This document shows, in pieces, positions 1 to 11,047 of a stretch of DNA of 64,000 nucleotides. The notes under the pieces were generated by a model. That model was not told where the DNA came from, did no database searches, and was given only the letters and a program-made list of their open reading frames with translations. The stretch is taken from the NCBI RefSeq assembly GCF_030272615.1, contig NC_081405.1, positions 154,301,613 through 154,365,612 of the forward strand. The letters are read 5' to 3'. This DNA is from Cryptomeria japonica. Its lineage: Eukaryota > Streptophyta > Pinopsida > Cupressales > Cupressaceae. Within the stretch, counting starts at the first letter, position 1, and each line of letters opens with the position of its first letter. Made by a program: the position numbers and the translations under genes.

Positions 1-1040
1 CCTTCCTAATTAGCCTAAATCCATCCCTTAAATATTGTCACATTCCTAAGCAAATTGGAGTCACTTCTCAAAGACTCCAAAGTCTTTGAAAAACAATTAA
101 TGCTTTGTGTGTTCAACAAATTAACCCTCAAAGTCTTGGATAACCTTTGAAAGCTTCCAACCTTCAACCACTAAATGGCTCAAAGTCTTTGACAACCATT
201 GAAGGCTTTCAACCTTCAACCACTTAATCCCCAAAGTCTCCAATAACCATTAATGGTTACCTCAAACCCTCCCACATGGTTAAAACATTTGTTTTGACTC
301 AACCTCTACCCAACCCAAAGGTCTCATCAAGCCTTTAATGCTTTGACCATGATTATCTCTTAATCATTTGCACAAAGGTTTATCCTTGCATTAACTCCTA
401 ATCCAGTGGGTAATCTTAATTTAGACTTGACCCTTACCTTCTAGATAACCATGAGGTCTTCTCAGGCCTTTAATGCCTCCAACCTCTTCTCTCAACCCAA
501 TCCTATGTTGACACTTGTCACCATTTTATTGGTGCCAATTGTGCACATGGATCCCCAACTTTCAATCCTAACCCTTGTTAAGATTGCTCAATCTTAACCC
601 TTCATTTCCCCATTTCTTCTATAAATAGAACCCTTCTCCTCAAGCAAAGAGAAGCATTTTAGAGTATTGTTGTTATACTGGCATTAGCATAGAGCTTTTT
701 CATAGCATCACTATCTACTCTAGCATAGTATTTAGCTTTTCATTTCATATTTGAAGCTTAGTATTAAATCTCAATCCTCCATAAGCATCCATAGTGCAAA
801 AAGCTGCTGAGAGCTACACTCATTTGGGACTTGGAGAGGAGAGGAACAAGGGAGGAGCAACTATGAGCATCTTGATTAGCTATTTCATTTTATGTTTATA
901 TGCTTTCTATTTCATGCTTAATATCTCTCTTGATATGCCTGTTTAGGATAATCTTTTGTTGCTAACACTAACGTTTGTTTCTTGTGCTCTTGTGTGTGTT
1001 GCCATCAAACAGATTTTCTAATCCTTTTTGCAGAGCATCA
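1..1040 (+). repeat. 5' LTR of the Tat-type element (truncated by window edge)
   Basis: This stretch is a direct copy of 14173-15212 with a single substitution. The first 752 bp of the LTR fall outside the window. A TATA-like box (CTATAAATAG) lies at 619-628, about 420 bp before the LTR end, so R and U5 probably start near 650. The LTR ends in CA at 1040 and is followed at once by the PBS-like sequence. Confidence 0.95.
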
Positions 1041-1063
1041 TTTGGTGAACCCGACGTGAATCC
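1041..1063 (+). promoter_or_regulatory. Primer-binding-site-like sequence
   Basis: TTTGGTGAACCCGACGTG starts directly after the LTR terminus. The TGG at 1043-1045 would pair with the CCA end of a tRNA, as expected for minus-strand priming. I cannot assign the tRNA; it is not the initiator-Met type site (TGGTATCAGAGC) seen in the small element at 19766. Confidence 0.6.
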
Positions 1064-3760
1064 AAACACCAAAAAGATCAATTTTTTTTTTTTAACCAAT
1101 AACATGTTTGAATGTTGAAAATGTCACACAGGTTGCGATTTTGACACTGTTTTGGTGCGTTTGGCATTATTTTGGCGCTATTCACCCTGTTTCAGTGCTT
1201 TTCCCTTCTTTGTCTTTCCCTTTCTTTTAATACGTTTGTGTTAAATAGTGCCTCTGTTCAAACGCAGACTAGCGCTATTGTAACAAAACGTTGTACAAAT
1301 CACTTTGTAACCAAAAAAAAAAAAAAACCAAAAAAAAAAAAAAAATTTAGGCTTGTAGAAGCCCACCAAATAGGCGGATTTTACTAACTATTTTTCTCTT
1401 TTGTGCAGATTTAAATTAGATTAAAGAGTAGATTTATATTTTTTACTAACTTGTTTTTGAAGTTGGTTTTAAAAATGAATTCACTTTTTATTTTGGTTTA
1501 AAATTAACTTCACATTTCAAATTTGGGCTTTTGAAAAAGAATCACACATTTGTTTGGGGCTCTTAAAAAGAATTTCATTGTTCAAAGGTAAAAAGAACCA
1601 CAAACTTATACAAAAACAACTTTATTTTTTTTTTTTTGCAAGTTAGGAAACAAACTTCATTTTGGTGCTTAAAATCAACAAGGCAAATTTTATTTCTTGC
1701 ATCAAGATAAAACTCACAATCCACACTTCCATTTTTGGTGCAAATAAAATTCACAATCAACTTGTCTCATTTTCAAAGCAATTTTACTTCATGCAAACGT
1801 GTTTTTCATTAAGTTGACCAGGATTTTCAAATTCTAGTTTACTCAAACAATTGCCTTTGAAAATTAAAAAGAACACCATGATTGTTGGAGCAACATCTCC
1901 AAATAGTTAGATCACATTGCAATGATAGATTAAAAAGAACAAGTGTTTTTCGTGCTTGGCACACTTGTGCAAAGAGTTGGTCGAGTGGTCCTACCTCTAA
2001 CACACACTATCCTCTCCCTTGGCTCTCGTGGTCCTAGGTGCAAGAGAGAAGTGTTAGTAACGCTCAAATTTTATCTTTTTAAGAGAGGCCTGCCAAGGGA
2101 TCGATACTCTTGGGAACGACCTCGAGCGGTAAATCCTTCGAGCCGCTATAGAAATCAGGTGAGAGCGAAAGCTGTAGCCTTGGGTATAGCTGTTCCTACA
2201 GTGTAACTGGCCGAAAGGACAAATGGGCCCCACCACCAGTTACAAGGCTCTTAAGTGAGTCACTGCAGAATGAACTTATGTCCAAAAACATCGAACATGA
2301 CTAAACACCTTTAAGTAGTAGCCCACCTGTTCTATTGATTGAGGATATTTGAGATATAATTTAGTGCAAGAGCATAGATGGTTTTGCTCCCAAGATACTC
2401 ACCATACATATTTCCTTGAGTAGAAACATAGCTTTTTGAAAAGTCACTTGTGGCTTGATAAAAGTGGTGACTCCCCCATCATAGGGATCATCTATTTGTT
2501 ATGCTCGTGCAAGACTTAGTATATCACATCCTTACCTGCCACGGCGGGATTCATAAGGTATGTAGTACCAAAGTCGAAGAAATATCAAGATGTGGGCTAA
2601 ATTTATCACAACTGGCCATTTGACCATAGGGATAAAAAGTGTTTGAAGTGTGTTCGTTTTACAGACCTAGTGCGAATTGAGCCGACTTCAGGCTTTGGAA
2701 ATACACCTTAAAATACATCTAAAGGAAGGGTCAAAAACAAGTCCAAGAATTGGGTTGATCTAGACCCATACTCATTTGTGCCTTTGAGGCTACAATCTTG
2801 TGTTTGTGTGCTTGCTTTGTTTTCTTGTCAAAGAAAAATCAGAAAATCAATCCCAAAAACAAAGTATTCATCCAACATCTGTCAACACAACCAAAAATAC
2901 CAAAAACAAAGTGCAAACAAACAAAGAATCAAAAATTTATGACCATTCTTCACATCTTGCGAAAGAAGAAGTGTCATCAGAGTATCACCTTGAAAAGGAG
3001 ACCACTAAGCTCAAAGGCTTTAATCAAAAGGAGGAAATTCTTCTATATCAATCGACAAATCTTTGTCTCCCATAGAGTCTTTCTACATCGCATGCGTCTA
3101 TACCTTCAAGGTAAAACAAACGAGTTTGATTCAGAATCATTGAACCACAGAGCTTTTATGCAATATAGAGCTCTGAGTTATCACAAAAATCAAGGAGGAA
3201 AGATTAATCCCAATTTCTTCCCAAACATCTGTATCACCTACAACACAGCTCGAGAAGTGCCACCAACGTCTGAAAGGGAAGAAGAAGAGTTTGTCCCATT
3301 TGTGACACAAAGTTTTTATTGAAAGTTGAAAACATTTTCATCCATCATCCCACTCATACATCATCACTTCATCATCAATCCATCCCAACTCTCAAAACAT
3401 TAAGAGGTTCTTGTCCCAAGATTCCTTTTTAGATATTGCTTGAAATCAAACACATCACATCACTTTTGGATTGTTTCTACATCTAGGATAAGCTCATCCT
3501 AAGAGACACATCTACGCAGGTTAAAACTAGTTCATGAGTGAATCCTCTCATTGCTAGGTAGTCAAAATCTGTAACACATCTCAGATTTCTCTACACCTTA
3601 TCACATCCAAACTCATCAAAACAAACAAGCAATTCAAAGAAAGAATTCTGGTTACATTTACCTTTAGAGTGCTAGAGATCTACAATCCACTAATCATCCA
3701 TCTTTCATCGAACAACTCATCATCATCTTCAATCAACTTCAAAACAAACTTGCAAACAAA
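1064..3760 (+). other. Long leader of the Tat-type element
   Basis: About 2.7 kb between the PBS and gag. It holds A-rich runs (about 1313-1345) and several short open stretches with no recognisable domain. One of 174 codons (2798-3322) needs a non-AUG start, is Lys/Asn-rich and does not look like a known protein, although some Tat/Ogre relatives carry an extra ORF upstream of gag. Long leaders are usual in this lineage. I see no convincing gene here. Confidence 0.6.
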
Positions 3761-5338
3761 ATGGCTCAAACCCGATCACGATCAAGGCAGCGAGAAATAG
3801 ACATTGAGGAAGAAGAGGACAACCTCAATGAATTTCAAGAAGCACTTGGAGGAACTGGGAATGATGAAAACCCAGGTACACCCACTCCTTCAACAATCGA
3901 AAGGGTTCAGCATAACCCTCATTTTAACAGATTATTTGATGAAATTCTCAGGAGCAATGCGGATACTCACTTCTTAAGACTTGCTCAAGAAGGAGCCAAA
4001 CTCCCCTTAGACTTTGATCTTGCCCAATTAAGACAAGCATCAGAAAGACAAAGTCACCATGAGGAGGAAAGGCGTAGAGATCCCATCAGATATAACATCC
4101 CTCGAGGTAACCCACCACCTCCTCCTCCAAATGAAATGGAGATGTTGCGGCAACAAGTCGCGAATCTCGCCCAACAACTTCATAGTGGTGTTAAGACCAA
4201 TCAATTTTCACTTAACGACATCTGTCCCTATCCGTTTGATAGGAATCTTTATATGCCACCCTTTCCACGCGGGTTTGAAACACCCAAATTTGAAAAATAT
4301 AGAGGAAAGGGGGATCCCCGTGATCATGTCCGAGAATTTCATTCTGCTTGTCTTGAAGTAGCTTATGAGGACACATACCTAATGCGCCTTTTTCCCCAAA
4401 GCTTGGGAGGAACAACCACATCATGGTTTTCCCGACTTCCAGGTGGCATTAGAACATTTGAGGAACTCATCCAGAAGTTCCTATCTCATTACTCTTATAA
4501 TATTGAACGCGACATCACCATGGCTGATCTATGCAACACCAAACAAAAACCAGGTGAATTATTCGCAGTATTCCTGCAACGATGGCGCCAAATGTCTAGC
4601 AGACGTTCTCTTCAGTTACCTGAACGAGAACTAGTGGAAATTTTCATTTCCAACTTAAACGAAGAAATGGAATTTCACCTGGATGTCAAAGACACAGACT
4701 CTTTTAACGATATGATCACCAAGGGTATAAAATGTGAAAGGGCACTCATCAAAAAAGGACTCATCAAAATCTTTAATGAACCAAAAGATGCTCCTCGCCC
4801 GCGCTTCAATAGCGATAAACCGAACTTCTGGAACAAGAATAAGAACATCGTCAATGATGGGGTTGTGGATGCTCGAACTATCCAAAATGCACAACCTGTG
4901 GTTCGATTTGCAGGACAAAATCCTCCACCTCAAAATAACACAAATGTTCTTCCTAATCAAGGTCGCATCACATCTCAGGATGAACCAAGACCTCGTCCAC
5001 AAAAACAAAAACGCACATACACTCCCTTAGGGGAACCCATTGAAACAGTGATGCGACAACTCATTTCTCAGAATTTGATCACTCTACCTAAGTTATCAAA
5101 TTATGAGCCTCAGGTCAAACCGGCATGGTGGAGAGATACTGAACATTGTGAATTCCATCAAGGAAGAGGACACAAAACAAGTAATTGTCACCAATTGAAA
5201 GATCTCATTCAAGATCTTATTGATCGAGGAGAAATTGAGATTGAAGGACATGATCCAAAAACGACAAATAATGATCACCTGATGTTCAAGAATCCACTTC
5301 CATCACAAGATCAAAGGGGTCCTTCCACTTCCAGGTGA
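3761..5338 (+). CDS. gag: Gag polyprotein of Tat-type element
   Basis: A 525-residue capsid/nucleocapsid precursor that should assemble the cytoplasmic particle and package element RNA. The ATG at 3761 follows an A-rich stretch and opens the frame. The N-terminal 60 residues are Arg/Glu-rich and acidic, followed by a proline run (PPPPPP) near residue 125. A retrotransposon-gag capsid core lies at about residues 180-330 (FEKYRGKGDPRDHV, TTTSWFSRLPGGIRTFEEL, KPGELFAVFLQRW). A CCHC-like zinc knuckle, CEFHQGRGHKTSNC, begins near residue 463 and would bind RNA. The frame ends at a lone UGA; pol continues in the same frame. Confidence 0.93.
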   Translation: MAQTRSRSRQREIDIEEEEDNLNEFQEALGGTGNDENPGTPTPSTIERVQHNPHFNRLFDEILRSNADTHFLRLAQEGAKLPLDFDLAQLRQASERQSHHEEERRRDPIRYNIPRGNPPPPPPNEMEMLRQQVANLAQQLHSGVKTNQFSLNDICPYPFDRNLYMPPFPRGFETPKFEKYRGKGDPRDHVREFHSACLEVAYEDTYLMRLFPQSLGGTTTSWFSRLPGGIRTFEELIQKFLSHYSYNIERDITMADLCNTKQKPGELFAVFLQRWRQMSSRRSLQLPERELVEIFISNLNEEMEFHLDVKDTDSFNDMITKGIKCERALIKKGLIKIFNEPKDAPRPRFNSDKPNFWNKNKNIVNDGVVDARTIQNAQPVVRFAGQNPPPQNNTNVLPNQGRITSQDEPRPRPQKQKRTYTPLGEPIETVMRQLISQNLITLPKLSNYEPQVKPAWWRDTEHCEFHQGRGHKTSNCHQLKDLIQDLIDRGEIEIEGHDPKTTNNDHLMFKNPLPSQDQRGPSTSR

Positions 5339-5375
5339 GGCACCGATACCACTGACTATACGCAGGCTGCGTATA
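5336..5375 (+). promoter_or_regulatory. Candidate stop-codon readthrough signal between gag and pol
   Basis: The gag stop is UGA at 5336-5338, followed by G. The same frame then has no further stop until 11047. Eighteen nucleotides after the stop a perfect 8-bp inverted repeat, TATACGCA and TGCGTATA, spans 5357-5375 with a 3-nt loop GGC. A stop followed by a purine and a nearby hairpin is the general layout of some retroviral and plant-virus readthrough signals. That this one works is inference; splicing or a simple single mutation of a once fused gag-pol are alternatives. Confidence 0.5.
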
Positions 5376-8300
5376 ACTACACTGTAAATCACCTGTATGA
5401 TGCCAGTGAACAAATTGCAACCATAACCTTCAAAAATCCCACCTCAAATTGCAATGTTGTTACACGTCATGGCAAGGTCACCATCAAGGCAGCTCCACAA
5501 GGCACCACCTCCGTCCCAAAGCAGTACAATCTTGTGGAACAATTAGACAAAACCCCTGCGCTTATATCCATCTTGGAGCTTTTGCGTCTGTCACCCTCTC
5601 ATAAAACAATCTTGGATCAAGCACTCCAAGAGGCGTCAGTCCCTGCAAACCTGAACACGGACCAATTTCAAGCCATGGTTGGAAGTCTAAAGTCATCACC
5701 CTGTCTCACTTTTTCCGAAAGTGATAACTCTTCCTTCCAGCAACCTCATAACGCCTCACTCCACATTGAAGGCTTTGTCAACCAACACAGGATCAAGCGA
5801 GTCTTGATTGATAATGGAGCAGGCCTAAACATTTGCACACTACAGTTGGTCACAGCATTGGGCTATGCAGTAGAATCAGTGGATCCTCGTAAGAAGATCA
5901 CCATCAAAGCCTATGATGATGCAGAGCGTTCATCCAAAGGAGCTGTGGTACTACCAATCCGAGTAGGCCCTGTGGTAAAGCACATCATCTGTCAGGTTCT
6001 GGACCTTCCTCTGCCATATAATCTATTATTAGGGAGACCTTGGATACATGCCATGCAAGCCGTTCCATCTACCTACCATCAATGTATCAAGTTCCCACAT
6101 AACGGTGTAGAGATCACAATCCTGGGCGATGCAAATCCCTTTGCATTTTGCCATAATATCAGCCATCAACCAGAGATTACTGTTCCTAATAATAGGGAAG
6201 CCATTTCCTCCACATCATATGTAAATCCTGCCTCTCTTGCCAGTTCGAACACCCCTATGCCCAAGCAAGAAAAGCTTAAAATGAAAGTCGCAGAGGAAGG
6301 TCCTGGAGAATACAACTTGAGTCAGCTCTTTTGTGTGGGACAAATGCCCACTTCTCCTAGAACACATGGTAAACCACAGCAGTTGCTCCAGCAACCACTA
6401 ATCACGCCAGCATGTGCCTTAACGCCTTTCATCCTTGGAAAGAGTCAAGAGGAAGAAACACAAGATGAGGACCTAGCGGACTGGATCTATAAGGATCCCA
6501 TCACCACTGATAAACCGCAAGTTACACTTCCTACGGAACAATATGGCAAAGGCCTCCTCATTATGCAAAGAATGGGGTATGATGGTCAGAGTGCTTTGGG
6601 ATACTGCAAACAAGGACGACATGAACCACTGCTGCCAGAGTTCAAGCCCAAAGGTAATACAGGCCTAGGCTTTGAAAAAGAGATCCTTCCTAAACTCAGA
6701 TTTAAAGGAAAACCTAGCAAACCATTTTGCCCACCTACTGTAAAGAGGACACCTTTCATAATCAAAGCACCATCAAGCAATATTGCCATTGCCCCATCGA
6801 GGCTCACAACCCCACCGCAACCATCACCAGTGCCAAACATACCACCAATCGAACCAGTAATCCCGTCAATAACACCAATAGCAGCAGCAACTGTATCAGA
6901 ACCCGCAACAACATCTATGGCGCCAGTAGTTCTAGCAGAAGCCACTGAGTCACCATTACCAATACTTCCAGTAACAAATCCTTTAAACCCCATCACGGTT
7001 CCTGCAGCATTGATCACCACAAAAGTACATAAACCAATCACGCCTGCAGTATTTAACTCCAAAGACATCCCAGTATGGTATAGCAATCGGATGCTGGAAA
7101 GTGATTCAGAGACCGACTCACATGAGTGGGAATTCGATTCAGTGCAACTTAACACTTCAGATGAGGAAGACACATCACCACCTCCACCCCGCAAAGACAT
7201 CCCTGTTTACGGAGAAGCACAGATAAAGACCACTTGGGTACCTGAGCTAGAAACATCTTCCACAGACCCTACGTCTCATCCTACGCCTGATTCTGACAGG
7301 GAGAGTACCATCAACGACCTTCACCACACTGTCTTAACCCTCACTGATACATCTCCCGCACTTAACTTAATCGATGAAGTAATGCCCATTATCCACCCTG
7401 AACTCATCGAATGGAACCAACCAAATCCCCCATGTCTTGACCTCTTCCAAAATGATGAGGCTATCATTGACTTTTTGGAATTAAGGGATAATCTACCAAG
7501 CAGGGATCACAAAGCTGGATTCGCCATTGAACTTAATAGCACAACATACTTCGGGGCGGATGCCAAACCCTTCAGCTGCAAAAATATAACATTAAAACAT
7601 GGATCTTCTAGTGAAAACCACACTGTGGCACTGTTTGATCCAACAAAAGTAAAAAGAAAGAGCGTATCCAACGGTGAAAACCTCTCTGAGGCGCCTGAGG
7701 ATGAAGGGTTTGACATTCTCCCTGCTAATACACAACAGGAACGATCAATGATCCTCATTGAGGAGACCAAAGAATACAATGTGGGTACTCCTGAAAACCC
7801 TCATATCATACATCTGGCATCTCTTCTCACTCCAGAGGAACAACCTCAATTTATAGAGTTCTTCCAACAACGTCAGATCAACTTTGCATGGTCATATGCA
7901 GACATGCCTGGGCTTGATCCTGATTTAGTCATGCATCATCTCACAGTAGCAAAAGGAGCCAAACCTGTCAAGCAGAAGCTTCGTAAGATGCATCCTCAGA
8001 TTGCCGTGCTAGTCAAAACAGAACTCAAGAAACTCCTGGATGTTGGTTTCATTAGACCAATTGATTATGCAGAATGGATCTCCAACATTGTACCAGTTGG
8101 CAAACCAAAAGGGGGCATCCGCATTTGTACAGACTTCAGAGATCTGAATAAGGCATGTCCTAAGGATGACTTCCCTCTACCAAATATCGACATCATAGTA
8201 GATTTGACAGCAGGACATGCCATGCTTTCACTCATGGATGGCTTTTCGGGATACAATCAAATAAAGATCGCACCAGAGGACCAACATAAGACAGCCTTCA

Positions 8301-11047
8301 CATGTCCATGGGGCACATACTGCTGGAATGTAATGCCTTTTGGTCTAAAGAATGCAGGAGCGACCTATCAAAGAGCAATGACCACCATCTTCCATGACAT
8401 GATGCATACTATAATGGAAGATTATGTGGATGATTTACTAGCAAAATCACTTACTAGAGAAGGACATCTTCACATCTTAGATAAAATCTTTGATAGACTG
8501 GAACAGTACCATGTTCGACTCAACCCAAAGAAATGTGTCTTCGGAGTGACCTCTGGGAAGCTTCTAGGATACATTGTCTCAAGCAAAGGTATTGAGGTCG
8601 ATCCAGCAAAGGTTAAGGCAATAATGGACATGCCACCTCCAAAGAATATCAGTCAGCTAAGAACGCTACAAGGACGGCTTCAATCTATCCGCAGATTCAT
8701 TGCACAATTGGCTGATAAGTGTCACCCATTCACACACCTGCTACACAAGAACATCCGCTTTCAGTGGGATGACAGATGCCAGCAAGCATTTCAGGCGCTT
8801 AAAGACTATCTCATGAATCCACCATTGCTGATGCCACCAGATCCAAGTAGACCATTATTGCTCTATATCTCAACAACAAGTACAGCATTGGGTGTACTAC
8901 TGGCACAACATAATGCAGAAGGAAAAGAGTGTGCTATTTACTACATCTCTCGCACACTTGTGGGCTATGAACTCAATTACACACCTATTGAGCGAGCTTG
9001 CCTAGCAGTAATCCTGGCAGCCACTAAATTGCGGCACTATCTATTAACACACAAGGTACAACTCATTGCAAAGATTGATCCACTCAAGTATTTACTTAGC
9101 AAAGTAGCATTGACAGGTCGCTTAGCCAAATGGGTGATGATTCTAAGTGAATTTGATATTGAGTATGTGGACCGTAAAGCTATCAAAGGTCAGGTTATTG
9201 CAGATCAGTTGGCCGATGCACCTCTCATAGGTGATCATCCTCTCATTTCCAATTTTCCAGATGAAGAGATATTCATGATCACAGAAGCACAACCATGGAA
9301 AATATATTTTGATGGTTCATACACTAGGCACGGCTCGGGGGCAGGCATTCTGTTTATCACACCTCAAGGTGATAGCATCCCGAAGTCTTACAGGCTCACA
9401 TTTCCATGCACAAACAACATAGCAGAGTATGAGGCCTTGATCACAGGACTCAGGTTAGCCGTACAATGGAAATTACAAGAACTACAAGTATATGGCGACT
9501 CACAACTGGTCATTCGACAAGCAACTAATGAATATCAGACCAAAGATGATAAACTCATGCCATACAAGCAAATGGTGGACAGTCTAAAGACATCATTTAC
9601 TACTATCACTTTTGAGCAGATACCAAGAGATCAGAATCGAGCTGCTGACGCTATGGCTACCATCGCATCTCTACTAGATCTTCCACAGAATTCAACACGC
9701 TACGAGTTCTTGGTAGAACAACTTTGGATCCCCGCTTATGATATCCCCAAATCTGAAATGATATGTTGCCTTGTTGGTTCTGAATCCCCATGGTACGGTG
9801 AGTTCTACACCTATCTCCGCGATCACACCCTTCCTCCCAACCAATCAAATAACCAACGTAAAACCTTCATTCGCCAAACTGCTCGATATACCATTATTGC
9901 CGAAACCCTATACCGACGCGGTCTTGATGGTACTCTCCTTCGATGTCTAGAACAAGGTGAGATAACAAAGGCTTTGGAAGAGGTACATGAAGGAATTTGC
10001 GGGACTCACTCAAGTGGTCCATCACTAGCCAAGAAGATCATGCGAGCTGGATACTATTGGCCATCTATGGAAAAGGATTCCTACTACTTTGTCAGGAAAT
10101 GCAAGAAATGTCAAGTTCATGGCGACCTGATACATGCACCAGCACAGGAACTACAACCAATCACAACACCATGGCCTTTTTGTCAATGGGGCCTTGACCT
10201 TGTGGGTAAAATCCATCCATCTTCATCCAATGGCCATAAATTCATTATTACCGCCACCGAATATTTCACCAAGTGGATCGAAGCTGTTCCACTTACCCAA
10301 GTCACCGGCAAGCAGATCGCCTCATTCATCCTCAATTACATCATCTGCCGGTATGGTGTGCCCATGTCCATTGTCACAGATAACGGTCTTCCTTTCAAAA
10401 ATCAGGATGTTCGTGAGCTTTGTGAGAAATTTCATATCCAACACCGCTTTTCCACTCCCTATTACCCACAAGGCAATGGTCAGGCCGAAGCATCCAATAA
10501 AAACATATTGAGGATCCTAAAGAAGACAGTCAATGATGCCGGCCGTGATTGGCATGTTCAATTGAATCCAGCACTATGGGCATATCGAACTAGCATTCGG
10601 ACCCCTACAGGTGCAACTCCTTATTCATTGGTCTATGGTGCTGAAGCTATCTTACCTATTGAGGTCGAGATACCATCCTTACGAGTTTCATTGCACAATC
10701 TCATCGATGATGAAGCATACAGAGTATCTCGTCTTCAGGACTTAGAGTTACTAGATGAAAAGCGACAAGCTGCATACAATCACCTCAAAGCCTATCAGCA
10801 GCGCATGAGTAGAAGCTACAATCACCGAGTTAGATCTCGTACATTTGAGGTAGGTGATCTTGTTCTTCGAGAAAATCCTCGCAACCAACCAAACAGAGAA
10901 CATCAAGGCAAGTTTGAATCAAACTGGTTGGGCCCATATGTTGTCACTACTGTATTCGGGTCCGGGGCATATCAGTTGGCTACATCAGACGGAGAACCGC
11001 TCGCAGATCCAATCAACAACATGCACCTCAAACGGTTTTACACATAA
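5339..11047 (+). CDS. pol: Pol polyprotein: protease, G-patch, RT, RNase H, second RNase H, integrase
   Basis: Open from just after the gag UGA; 1837 codons from the first usual near-cognate start (GTG 5534), 1903 if read through from gag. Positions are counted from 5534. Aspartic protease motif LIDNGAG at 91-97. G-patch-like block about 335-385 (GKGLLIMQRMGYDGQSALG). Low-complexity Pro/Thr/Ala linker about 400-580. Reverse transcriptase about 800-985, with YVDD near 964. First RNase H about 1030-1140. A second, Tat-type RNase H begins at KIYFDGS near 1254 and includes NNIAEYEAL and GDSQLVI. Integrase has an HHCC zinc finger from about 1485 and a D,D,E core about 1550-1720 (GLDLVGK, VTDNGLPF, GQAEASNKN). 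No chromodomain follows. The product would copy element RNA to DNA and insert it in the nucleus. No internal stops or frameshifts, so it may be functional. Confidence 0.95.
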   Translation, partial: GTDTTDYTQAAYNYTVNHLYDASEQIATITFKNPTSNCNVVTRHGKVTIKAAPQGTTSVPKQYNLVEQLDKTPALISILELLRLSPSHKTILDQALQEASVPANLNTDQFQAMVGSLKSSPCLTFSESDNSSFQQPHNASLHIEGFVNQHRIKRVLIDNGAGLNICTLQLVTALGYAVESVDPRKKITIKAYDDAERSSKGAVVLPIRVGPVVKHIICQVLDLPLPYNLLLGRPWIHAMQAVPSTYHQCIKFPHNGVEITILGDANPFAFCHNISHQPEITVPNNREAISSTSYVNPASLASSNTPMPKQEKLKMKVAEEGPGEYNLSQLFCVGQMPTSPRTHGKPQQLLQQPLITPACALTPFILGKSQEEETQDEDLADWIYKDPITTDKPQVTLPTEQYGKGLLIMQRMGYDGQSALGYCKQGRHEPLLPEFKPKGNTGLGFEKEILPKLRFKGKPSKPFCPPTVKRTPFIIKAPSSNIAIAPSRLTTPPQPSPVPNIPPIEPVIPSITPIAAATVSEPATTSMAPVVLAEATESPLPILPVTNPLNPITVPAALITTKVHKPITPAVFNSKDIPVWYSNRMLESDSETDSHEWEFDSVQLNTSDEEDTSPPPPRKDIPVYGEAQIKTTWVPELETSSTDPTSHPTPDSDRESTINDLHHTVLTLTDTSPALNLIDEVMPIIHPELIEWNQPNPPCLDLFQNDEAIIDFLELRDNLPSRDHKAGFAIELNSTTYFGADAKPFSCKNITLKHGSSSENHTVALFDPTKVKRKSVSNGENLSEAPEDEGFDILPANTQQERSMILIEETKEYNVGTPENPHIIHLASLLTPEEQPQFIEFFQQRQINFAWSYADMPGLDPDLVMHHLTVAKGAKPVKQKLRKMHPQIAVLVKTELKKLLDVGFIRPIDYAEWISNIVPVGKPKGGIRICTDFRDLNKACPKDDFPLPNIDIIVDLTAGHAMLSLMDGFSGYNQIKIAPEDQHKTAFTCPWGTYCWNVMPFGLKNAGATYQRAMTTIFHDMMHTIMEDYVDDLLAKSLTREGHLHILDKIFDRLEQYHVRLNPKKCVFGVTSGKLLGYIVSSKGIEVDPAKVKAIMDMPPPKNISQLRTLQGRLQSIRRFIAQLADKCHPFTHLLHKNIRFQWDDRCQQAFQALKDYLMNPPLLMPPDPSRPLLLYISTTSTALGVLLAQHNAEGKECAIYYISRTLVGYELNYTPIERACLAVILAATKLRHYLLTHKVQLIAKIDPLKYLLSKVALTGRLAKWVMILSEFDIEYVDRKAIKGQVIADQLADAPLIGDHPLISNFPDEEIFMITEAQPWKIYFDGSYTRHGSGAGILFITPQGDSIPKSYRLTFPCTNNIAEYEALITGLRLAVQWKLQELQVYGDSQLVIRQATNEYQTKDDKLMPYKQMVDSLKTSFTTITFEQIPRDQNRAADAMATIASLLDLPQNSTRYEFLVEQLWIPAYDIPKSEMICCLVGSESPWYGEFYTYLRDHTLPPNQSNNQRKTFIRQTARYTIIAETLYRRGLDGTLLRCLEQGEITKALEEVHEGICGTHSSGPSLAKKIMRAGYYWPSMEKDSYYFVRKCKKCQVHGDLIHAPAQELQPITTPWPFCQWGLDLVGKIHPSSSNGHKFIITATEYFTKWIEAVPLTQVTGKQIASFILNYIICRYGVPMSIVTDNGLPFKNQDVRELCEKFHIQHRFSTPYYPQGNGQAEASNKNILRILKKTVNDAGRDWHVQLNPALWAYRTSIRTPTGATPYSLVYGAEAILPIEVEIPSLRVSLHNLIDDEAYRVSRLQDLELLDEKRQAAYNHLKAYQQRMSRSYNHRVRSRTFEVGDLVLRENPRNQPNREHQGKFESNWLGPYVVTTVFGSGAYQLATSDGEPLADPINNMHLKRFYT

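Noticed and set aside
2798-3322. 174-codon frame in the Tat element leader
   Set aside because: Needs a non-AUG start, has low-complexity Lys/Asn composition and no recognisable domain.
6586-7200. 204-codon frame antisense to pol
   Set aside because: Lies opposite the Pro/Thr/Ala-rich linker of pol; its Gly/Val/Ala-rich composition is a shadow of that linker.
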